Positions 57,076-64,000 of a stretch of DNA of 64,000 bases are shown in pieces. The notes under the pieces are model-generated. The model was given only the letters and a program-made list of their open reading frames with translations. It searched no databases and was not told the DNA's origin. The stretch comes from Flammula alnicola (lineage: Eukaryota > Basidiomycota > Agaricomycetes > Agaricales > Strophariaceae): NCBI GenBank assembly GCA_015499995.1, contig JADNRV010000048.1:1-64000 (forward strand). Reading direction: 5' to 3'. The position numbers and the translations under genes are program-made. Position 1 is the stretch's first letter. Each line of letters starts with the position of its first letter.

Positions 57076-59398
57076 ATGACAGCCACGGTCGAATCCGCGA
57101 CTGGTGGTGACCCAGATAACACGGGTTCCGAAGTGAAACTGGATAGCAGCGGCCTCCCACTTATCCCACAACCTACCAGCCTACCGTCTGATCCTCTGAA
57201 CTATCCAAATGTATGTGTTAATTTCCTGCCACGGTTGGTCATTGACTGAAGTTCGCCAGTGGTTGAAATATACGATCCTGGCCCAAGTATCCTTTTTGGC
57301 CTTCCTAGCCACTCTCAATGTTGCTATCATCAACCCTGCAGTGGTCCCACTCGCTAATGAATTCAAAATCGCGCATGTGACGGCAACCTACCAAACCACA
57401 GTCGCCATTGGCACGAGTTCGTTAGGACCGCTGGTTTTCACACCTTTCGCCAATGTATACGGTCGAAGGTCAGCCTACCTGCTCTCAGTGCTTATTGGAT
57501 TTGCATCCGCCGTCGGTTCTGCGAAGGCGTCTTCTTTTGGCACCCTTGTTGTTGCAAGAGCCATTAACGGCTTTGGTCCATCAGCAGCTCTGGGTCTGGG
57601 AGCAGGAACGGTCGTCGATGTCTTCTACACTCACCAGAGAGGCAAAGCCATGGGAATATTCACATTAATGTTAACTAATGGTGCACACCTCGCCCCTATT
57701 GTACGTATTTTGGATTTACAACCCTGCTGCTGGTTGACGACTACGATCAAGGTTGGCGGATATGTCGCGAGAGATCGAGGTTGGAGATGGTGTTTCTGGG
57801 TCGGCGCGATTTTAAATGGTGTAATGTTTATCGTCGCCTTCTTTTTCATGCCAGAAACACTATTCGACAGGCCAGACGATAATGCAACTGATGAAACCTT
57901 GCTTGCCAATGAGAAGGAGAAGGTGGACGAAAAAGAAGACATATCCATTAACGGCGAGATTTACACGCCTCCTCCGATGGATTTCAAGAATTATTTGCGC
58001 AAGTTGTGGTTCTGGGATCTCGATAGGCCTGCGTCTCGTCAACTGAAGGCCACCGATTTCGTAATAAAGCCGCTTAGCATGCTGAAATATCCCTCAGTCG
58101 CCTTTCCAGCATTTTACTAGTAAGCTTCCAGCCGTTTCGTCTTCTACGGTTCCGTTAAATGATATTTTATCGTCTTTTTACAGTGCCGTTACGTATGGAT
58201 TTGCATCGATCGAACCGGCTTTGACTCTAGCTACCCTTTTCACCGAAATATATCATTTTGATACCGTCCGTAACGGGTCAGGGTTCTCCTTCCATATTTC
58301 ATAACTTTAATCTCATTTACTCATTCTCCTCAACCCTCCAGATTGGCAAATGGAGTCAGCCTCTTAGTCGGCACGTGAGCACCTTTTCCCTGGGTTTCAG
58401 CCGCGCATACAATCGTATTCAAAGCATATAATTCATAGTTCGTTGGGTGAACTGTGTTCTGGGCCTGTAACAGATGGAATGATGCGTCGCGCACGTCGGC
58501 AAGCGCTCAAACAGGGAGAAACAGCGGCTCCAGAAGTTCGCTTGCAAGGCATTTGGACGGGAGCGGCGACGGTGCCTATTGGGTTAATCATGTGGGTATC
58601 ATGTATTAGTTGGTTTGGCTCGCTCCAGTGAATATCTGACACCCATTTATTCACGCGTTTGCAGATGCAAGTTATCATGTTATCCTATCATCGCATTGGT
58701 GCTTAGGTAATTGTAGATGGCCTGACCATCCATTTCGCTACGACATTCATTGCGCCCTGTATTGGCATGGGTATGTCTGCATTTTACTATGTCTGACGAA
58801 CATCTTATATTTTTGTTCGTATCCAGCTGTGGCCTGCTTTGGGAGTAAGAACGCCTTTTTTTTTTTGCTATCTCGTCAACTTGAATTGACATGTTTCTCT
58901 TAAAGTCCAAATTGTCACCTCTGTTTGCTACACCTACAGCTGTAGTGACTGCTACCGTTCCAGGAGCAACGACGTTAGCCAATGTTTCAAGTATGTTCGT
59001 TGACGATCTTCGATAGCCAAATAATTGAAAGCCATCCACAGCTTCTTCCGCCAAATTTTCGGCCTGACTCTTGGATTTTATTCGTATGTATTTTACTTTC
59101 TTCTTGCACGATGAGTTTGCTTACTCCTACATTTTGAAAATCAGCATCCCATTTGGCGAGAAGGTATGATTATGTCTCAGGAATTTTTTTCTTTCTTTTC
59201 ACAAAAAAGTCCTAGATTGGATTCGAGTGGTCCTTTACTGTTTTCGCAGCAATATGGTTTGTCTCATGCCCTTAATAATGCTGTTACCATTCTAATTGTT
59301 GGCATTATGAAAGCCTGATCAGTTTTCTTCCCATCGTCGCGCTTATGTATAGAGGTGGAAAGTGGCGAAAGGCTTTAGGAGATCCATCTTCAGATTAG
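57076..59398 (+). CDS. Major facilitator superfamily transporter, fungal multidrug-type (DHA1-like)
   Basis: Proton antiporter-type carrier, probably in the plasma membrane; substrate unknown. Thirteen exons give 525 aa: 57076-57210, 57260-57700, 57752-58119, 58184-58276, 58342-58374, 58439-58602, 58717-58770, 58827-58844, 58906-58990, 59042-59083, 59145-59163, 59216-59256 and 59314-59398. Visible blocks: PSDPLNYPN, WLKYTILAQVSFLAFLATLN, the loop-2 motif FANVYGRRSAYLL, GFGPSAALGLGAGTVVDVF and GKAMGIFTLMLTNGAHLAPI, GGYVARDRGWRWCFWVGAIL and MPETLF. After a charged central loop come YGFASIEPALT, NGVSLLVGT, GIWTGAATVPIGLI, CYRSRSNDVSQCFNFFRQIF and LGFYSIPFGEKIGFEWSF. Short exons (18 and 19 nt) occur in the second half. 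The 114-bp intron 58603-58716 is the longest. Confidence 0.9.
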
Positions 59399-59840
59399 GA
59401 ATAAACATTGTGCGGATTCCACGCCTTTCCGTCAGAATCGGTAACCGACCAATGTTGCACGAACGTTCGAGCAGGCTCGCACAAAGCTGACGGACTTTCT
59501 TCTGTCAATTTACATAAGTAGTTGCTCTGAGCTCGAGTTAACGAACGTCTGGCATGAAGTTCCTGAGAGAATTTTAGGCGGGCGCCCACTCTCGTCTTGA
59601 CATGCGTGATGGTCCCTTCTTTAACTTGGTTCGTCCCACTTGTTCTTCCGAAGGTAAAAGTTTGATAATAATCCTGCATAAAAGCTATTCAGTTGCATTG
59701 GACTCCTCAGGGCAAATATGTCATGTCAGTTGGACAATGACCCAGCGGCAACGATGTATAGCGATCTAGAACATCTGACAATTGAATTTTCAGCGCAACA
59801 GCATGGATTCACGAGGCCTGTTAAGGGTCGATTCAGCATC
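59399..59840. other. Upstream part of a duplicated unit, non-coding
   Basis: 59560-59700 resembles 60649-60790 (GCGGGCGCCCACTC versus GCGCGCACCCACC, followed by TCTTGACATGCGTGATG versus TCTTGACACGCCTGATG), so the duplication that made the Cys-rich genes includes their upstream DNA. Confidence 0.5.
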
Positions 59841-59848
59841 TATAAAAG
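59841..59848 (+). promoter_or_regulatory. TATA box of Cys-rich gene 1
   Basis: TATAAAAG lies 259 bp upstream of the ATG, with a 5' UTR intron in between. A matching TATAAAA precedes gene 2. Confidence 0.55.
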
Positions 59849-60031
59849 CGAGAGAATGTGGGGCGTCCGGAGTCAAGCCAAAGAGCTCTCTCCAGACGTT
59901 GTGAGTGGTTCTTGCACCACCTCCTCGAGAAACAGCCTACTAATGTCTCTTCGATGACCACGAAGTGGATTTCAAGTTGATCGACTCGGACGAACCACGG
60001 CACAGGAGCTCACCTCACCGCCGAAAATCAC

Positions 60032-60086
60032 GTAAGTTACCTACTATCAGCTGGTAGAGTAGCTAACATTAAGGCCTCTTTTTCAG
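60032..60086 (+). other. Putative 5' UTR intron of Cys-rich gene 1
   Basis: GTAAGTTACCTACTATCAGC to TTTTTCAG, 55 bp, ending 13 bp before the ATG. The corresponding stretch of gene 2 (61046-61097) keeps TTACTATCAGC and its splice sites. Confidence 0.6.
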
Positions 60087-60099
60087 CTATCACTCGACA

Positions 60100-60438
60100 A
60101 TGAAATCGTTCCTCGCCGCTATTCTCGTTGTAGCAACTGTCATCGGAGGCACCATCGCGCAAATCTCCGTTACTCCCCTCCCCCCTACTCCCCTTCCCCC
60201 GATAGAAATCGTGTGCCCTGACGTCTGCCTCATTAACCCGCCCGTCTGTACCGCGAACGAGTCCCTCCAGGGATCTGAAGATTGCTGGAGGTGTTGCCGG
60301 ATTATTAGGCCAATCTGCCCGGATGCTGTTTGTCTTCCAGAACGCCCAATCTGCCTTGAGGCCGAATCGGTGTCTGGAAGTGTAGGGTGCTGGGGTTGCT
60401 GCCTACCTGGACCAATTGTGGTAACGGCATCGTCTTGA
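60100..60438 (+). CDS. Small secreted cysteine-rich protein 1, two six-Cys modules
   Basis: 112 aa, single exon. The signal peptide is about residues 1-21 (MKSFLAAILVVATVIGGTIA), followed by a Pro-rich linker (PLPPTPLPP). Two modules follow with the spacing C-x3/4-C-x6-C-x11-C-x2-C-C: module 1 from CPDVC to CWRCC, module 2 from CPDAVC to CWGCC. Twelve cysteines imply up to six disulfides. No family is recognised. It heads a tandem array with genes 2 and 3 in a duplicated unit of about 1.05 kb that includes the promoter and a 5' UTR intron. Function unknown; size, secretion and Cys content fit fungal apoplastic or surface proteins. Confidence 0.8.
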   Translation: MKSFLAAILVVATVIGGTIAQISVTPLPPTPLPPIEIVCPDVCLINPPVCTANESLQGSEDCWRCCRIIRPICPDAVCLPERPICLEAESVSGSVGCWGCCLPGPIVVTASS

Positions 60439-60877
60439 GCTACAGTTGTACTTCTCGACAAATCAAAAAGATGGTTCAACCTAGACGTTAGGAAAAAGGT
60501 GGATCTGGAGGAGGGTCTTTGATGCTCGATCTTTACTTGTAATCTTCTGAATTGATTGGAAAGAGATGCACACAAGCGCCTAGACGCAATAGACATCTGA
60601 CTTGGGCCCCTTGAACTCACAGTTTGATATGATATGTATCTGAGAGAATCTTGAGCGCGCACCCACCCCTTCTTCTTGACACGCCTGATGCCCATTTCTT
60701 TTCTGTTTCTTTTCTTAGGTCCCACTTCTTCTTCCGAACTTCAAATGCTCCAGTGATAGCAATCCTGAATGGGAGCTATTCAACCGGATTGTCTTGAACT
60801 CTGAAGCCCAAATAAACTCGTTTGAAATTTCCCGCGAAGTGGCAGGCTGAAGCCTGTGAACAGGGTCTGTTCAAACA
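60439..60877. other. Spacer between Cys-rich genes 1 and 2 (duplicated flank)
   Basis: 60439-60600 resembles the 3' flank of gene 3 (61768-61895: CTTGAGCTACA, ACAAATCAA, GGAAAGAGATGCA). 60649-60790 resembles the upstream of gene 1. No other gene. Confidence 0.55.
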
Positions 60878-60884
60878 TATAAAA
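60878..60884 (+). promoter_or_regulatory. TATA box of Cys-rich gene 2
   Basis: TATAAAA, 233 bp upstream of the ATG at 61111; same position relative to the 5' UTR intron as in gene 1. Confidence 0.55.
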
Positions 60885-61045
60885 ACGAGGGTGTCCCATG
60901 GATTCATGTCAGGGAGCTCCCTTTTACCTTCAAAACTTGTGGGTGGATATCAGCATTCGAGATGAAGACAACTAACATGACGCCCAAAGATATTTTCTAT
61001 CGTGAAATCTTCCGCCGACTCGGAACCACCCGCCACTGAAACGAC

Positions 61046-61097
61046 GTGAGTCGCTTACTATCAGCGGTAGAAAACGTAACTAACATCCGCACCGTAG
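61046..61097 (+). other. Putative 5' UTR intron of Cys-rich gene 2
   Basis: GTGAGTCGCTTACTATCAGC to CACCGTAG, 52 bp, aligned with the 5' UTR intron of gene 1. Confidence 0.6.
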
Positions 61098-61110
61098 ACA
61101 CAGCCTGAAA

Positions 61111-61401
61111 ATGAAATATTTCTTCGCCGCCATTCTTGCTGTTATAACTGTCATCGGGGTCACCGCCGCCGCCACCGTACCTGTGGAAATCGTTTGCCCT
61201 GATGTATGTTTTCTCAGCAAGCCCACATGTGGAGTGGACCAATTTCTTTCGGGGTCTGCGGGTTGCTGGACTTGTTGCCGGGTTCTTCACTCAATCTGCC
61301 TTGACACAGCGTGTCTTGCAACACCGCCCGTCTGTCCTGCGAATGCAGTGGTGACCGGAAGTGAAGGATGTTGGGGTTGCTGCCAGCCACTCACGCAGTG
61401 A
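61111..61401 (+). CDS. Small secreted cysteine-rich protein 2, two six-Cys modules
   Basis: 96 aa, single exon. Signal peptide MKYFFAAILAVITVIGVTAA, without the Pro-rich linker of protein 1. Both modules keep the same cysteine spacing as protein 1: CPDVC to CWTCC and CLDTAC to CWGCC (C-x3/4-C-x6-C-x11-C-x2-C-C). Residues between cysteines have diverged strongly while GS before the fourth cysteine and W after it are kept. That points to selection on the fold. Confidence 0.8.
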   Translation: MKYFFAAILAVITVIGVTAAATVPVEIVCPDVCFLSKPTCGVDQFLSGSAGCWTCCRVLHSICLDTACLATPPVCPANAVVTGSEGCWGCCQPLTQ

Positions 61402-61464
61402 TTAACAACAGCGTGAGGTACGAATACTAATCGGCACCTTGAGTTTGGTAACTATCACTTGGAA

Positions 61465-61791
61465 ATGCAAACATTCTTCACCGCTGTTCTCGTTGCGGAA
61501 ACCGTTATCGGAGGCCGCGGCTCGCCCAATACTAGAGTGGTGGAAATCGTATATTCTGACTGGCCCGCCCGTCTGAGCGAATACCTTCAAGAGTCTGAAG
61601 ACTGCTACCAGCGGAGGTGTTGCCGGATTATCAGGCCAGTCTGCTATACTGCTATTTGTCTTCGTGAACGACCAATCTGTCTTGAGGCTGAATGGGCGTA
61701 TGGAAGTGTGGGATGCTGGGGTTGCTGCCTACCTGAACCAGTCGTACATATTAGTAACGGTGTCATCTTGAGCTACATTCATACTCCTTGA
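61465..61791 (+). CDS. Small secreted cysteine-rich protein 3, first module degenerate
   Basis: 108 aa. The leader MQTFFTAVLVAETVIGG has a weaker hydrophobic core (Glu inside). Module 1 has lost its first three cysteines (IVYSDWPARL in place of the CPDVC part) and its CxxCC has become CYQRRCC. Module 2 (VCYTAICLRERPICLEAE to CWGCC) is intact. It is closer to protein 1 than to 2, including the 3' flank. It starts only 63 bp after gene 2's stop and has no own TATA box, so it may not be transcribed alone. Could be a decaying copy left by unequal crossing-over. Confidence 0.55.
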   Translation: MQTFFTAVLVAETVIGGRGSPNTRVVEIVYSDWPARLSEYLQESEDCYQRRCCRIIRPVCYTAICLRERPICLEAEWAYGSVGCWGCCLPEPVVHISNGVILSYIHTP

Positions 61792-62297
61792 CAAATCAAG
61801 GAGCTAGTTCACCCGAGAGGCATAGAAATGGAGGACGGTAGGCTTTTGTCGATCGTACTTGGAATCTTCTGAACACGTTGGAAAGAGATGCAGACAACAA
61901 CCCGCGACTGACGAGCTGTCACGCCGCAGGATGGCATTTACAAATGTGGATTTCGATAGCCTCAACGACTGATGATATTCGATAATTAGAACCATTCAGA
62001 CAAAAAATTATTAAAAACACACCGTTGAAATGAACCACCATGACATTTAAGGTTCGTTTACCTTCACCACCACAAGCCACTAAACAAAGAGCTTTTCCCC
62101 GTCATACAGTTCTCGGGTGAACGAAAGGGGGCAATGGATGAAGGGTTCTTGTCGGTTCTTTTCGGTAATCTGCTGAGTGTTGCACAGGCCAAGGTACTTC
62201 AAGGAAAAACGCGATGATTGATTGATCCAATTTGATTGTTATTGCGTGGTCATTGGGGAATATTCCAGAGGAGGGATGGAGTTCTTCTGAGACCGAA
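61792..62297. other. Intergenic, nothing recognised
   Basis: First 110 bp is the duplicated 3' flank shared with gene 1; the rest lacks features. Confidence 0.5.
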
Positions 62298-62997
62298 CTA
62301 TCCGGCTAGTTTCTGAAGGTCATAGGCGTAGTCGTACACATGACGCTCCCTTGCCGTTACTTTATCCACTACTCGAACTTTCCAAGGAGTTTCGACAGCC
62401 AATTTATATTCCGGAGTTTCGAAGGCCGATCGGCTTTTCCATGCATGCATGGCAAGATATCGAGGTGCATCGTGGCTGCAGTCAACGAGACGATATCTCG
62501 CAGAACGCATCCATCCGGGAGAACGACTGAGCAATAGTATGTGCTCGTCGTTGTACCAGTTATTGAAATCCTCTTCGTTTTGGGGCGTCGGAGTCATTGC
62601 ATTGCAGACGAGGATATGGGCAGCTTCATTGGCAATTTGTGCTGGCTCAAGATGGAACGCGAGAGGTGCGTAAATCTGCCATTGAGTGGATATTCCAAAG
62701 CTGGTACTGCTTAATTTGGTAGTCAAGTAAGTGAAACCCTGAGGAGAGTTGACAAAGCAGATAAGGACGTCCTGGTCTTCGGAAGTGTAGAGCGATGCAG
62801 ACACCAAATTCTCAGTGCCACTGCCACAGATGCGGCTCAGCGAGTCGTACACGACACCTATTAGAAAGGAGATAAGAAGGCGTAGGTATTTTTTAAGAAA
62901 TTGGCCTACGATCCCAGTCGACGGCAGATTCGTGGCGGCTGACTTCTGCCCCAACTTGAAGATCTTCCATCAGTTGTCCGTGTTGGTGAAGAATCAT
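62298..62997 (-). CDS. EthD-like dimeric alpha/beta-barrel protein
   Basis: Ferredoxin-like dimeric barrel; fungal EthD-like proteins are mostly uncharacterised, some act in secondary metabolism. Exons 62997-62910 and 62857-62298 give 215 aa. It starts MILHQHGQLMEDLQVGAEVS, and the splice joins DWD to RVVYDSLSR. Two half-domains are visible: an N-terminal one (about 10-95) and a C-terminal one (about 105-210) with EEDFNNWYNDEHILLLSRSP, GWMRSARYRLVD and APRYLAMHAWKSRSAFETPE. The DFNNWYNDEH core is diagnostic. No signal peptide. A shorter frame-only start (MGQKSAATN) would read the intron as coding and is less likely. Confidence 0.75.
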
Positions 62998-63572
62998 GAT
63001 AACAGCGATAGATTCCATTGGAGAAAAAAGTCCTTGGGAGAGTTATATGCGATTATTGAGAAATCGTGGACAGTTTGGCGAAAGGCTAAGCATACTATGC
63101 TGGTGAGAACGGACTTCGAGGTTGTAGCGCTGACCACGCCGCGGGAAAGAACAGGAAACAAGCCTGACATGGCCGGGCCGCTAAGTAGCTAATACATTAT
63201 GTAAGGCCATTTTTCCTTTTCCGTCTCCTTTTTTCTTTTCGGTCAACCACACTAACTCGTTCGCTCTTTCTCCTAATACTAGAGTCTATAAAGTTTCTCC
63301 TGGCCGTACTTGAGTCTGGAGTCCACAGAATTCGCTTTACATGGATTCCTTGTCTTGCTGCTGTAGACGAACACCTGCTCGAACCTGTGCTTTGAATCTC
63401 TCGAAGGTGGTGTTCACATTGAGCATTGTCACTGCAGTGTAAAGTCCTCGAAATTATTGTCGCATATATCTGGAGGGTTGTCACTGTGAATGCGGCTGCG
63501 GAATAGGATCAATTTGTCTCATGAATTGAAACAGATGGTCTTCCACCCTGCAGGTTTTTTTAGAGCTCAGTT
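62998..63572. other. Divergent promoter region, nothing recognised
   Basis: Between the EthD-like gene (minus) and the terminal BTB gene (plus). Confidence 0.5.
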
Positions 63573-64000
63573 ATGATTCCATCACCGCCCATTTCTGAAG
63601 CTCAGGACGGCGGAAAGCAGACATCGCCAGAAAGGCGCCACCATCCGCGATTCCATTTTCCAGATGGGAACGTAATATTTCTAGTAAGTCTACGGCATAA
63701 CGATAAATTAGAGAAACATAATTTTTAATTTGTGAAACCTAGGTCGAGGACGTTTTGTTCAAGGTCCACCGTTATTTCTTCCAAAGGGACTCTGCCATAT
63801 TCAGCTCCATGTTCTCCCTTCCACAGGCGGAAGGCGAGCGGTCGGAAGGCGAGATCGAGGAGAAACCCATCATATTAACAGGCATCTATGTGAAGGATTT
63901 TGAAACCTTCTTGATGGTTTTATATCCCATGTACGTGAAATTTATTATCTATATTCACAGTATTGATATAAAAACACACCCAGTGACTTCCTCCTATCCG
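63573..64000 (+). CDS. BTB/POZ domain protein, 5' part only (runs off the window)
   Basis: Exon 1 63573-63683, exon 2 63743-63930, and a probable exon 3 from 63984 that is cut at the window end. The visible protein has a short polar N-terminus, then NVIFLVEDVLFKVHRYFFQR, IFSSMFSLPQ and IILTGIYVKDFETFLMVLYP, the same BTB layout as the gene at 9712. Introns also fall at equivalent places: after the first beta strand and after LYP. The two genes are paralogs of one basidiomycete-expanded family. Confidence 0.8.

Noticed and set aside
57700..58720. MFS gene thought to be truncated at stops in the second half
   Set aside because: The stops lie in introns; thirteen exons join in phase to a full-length transporter.
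60090..60725. 211-codon minus-strand frame over Cys-rich gene 1
   Set aside because: Antisense shadow; the plus-strand frame has signal peptide and conserved cysteine spacing.

Overview
The window is nuclear DNA of a filamentous basidiomycete, most likely an agaricomycete mushroom. The evidence is dense spliceosomal introns of about 44-80 bp in almost every gene, a cluster of class I hydrophobins with the conserved five-exon layout, fungal BTB and F-box paralogs, a GH71 alpha-1,3-glucanase and fungal-type MFS and carboxylesterase genes. All exon models were assembled by hand from reading frame, splice sites and family resemblance; no search was run.

Layout. 1-0.8 kb: ends of two TIR elements. 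1.0-8.9 kb: compact housekeeping and enzyme block (Erv2-type sulfhydryl oxidase, S33 proline iminopeptidase-like hydrolase, GH71 glucanase, ketopantoate hydroxymethyltransferase). 9.7-10.7 kb: BTB protein. 10.7-15 kb: gene-poor, with decayed ORFs only. 15.2-16.9 kb: DUF4203-like membrane protein. 17.8-30.5 kb: hydrophobin cluster (four on minus, one on plus, plus an exon-sized relic), interrupted by a pogo-type MITE, a peroxisomal-type mitochondrial-carrier-family gene and an inverted duplicated segment. 30.5-37 kb: repeat-rich and gene-poor, with several TIR elements and one hypothetical coiled protein. 37-47.5 kb: 3-hydroxyacyl-CoA dehydrogenase, a tandem F-box pair (one intact, one pseudogene) plus a further F-box relic, the KDEL receptor ERD2, and a secreted carboxylesterase with a damaged junction. 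47.8-52.8 kb: a hypothetical gene whose first intron carries a 1.5-kb Tc1/mariner-like element, then a long low-complexity protein with a broken frame. 53.2-59.4 kb: glucosidase II alpha, divergent from an MFS transporter. 60.1-61.8 kb: three tandem small secreted cysteine-rich proteins built from a repeated six-cysteine module. 62.3-63.0 kb: EthD-like protein. 63.6 kb to the end: a second BTB gene, cut by the window edge.

Functionally, ERV2, ERD2 and glucosidase II serve the ER (disulfide formation, HDEL retrieval, glycan trimming). Hydrophobins, the GH71 enzyme and the secreted Cys-rich proteins concern cell wall and surface. The most novel-looking loci are the tandem Cys-module secreted proteins and the hydrophobin cluster with its shared promoter layout, 2-bp frameshift, GC-AG intron and exon relic. 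No rRNA, tRNA or CRISPR array was seen.
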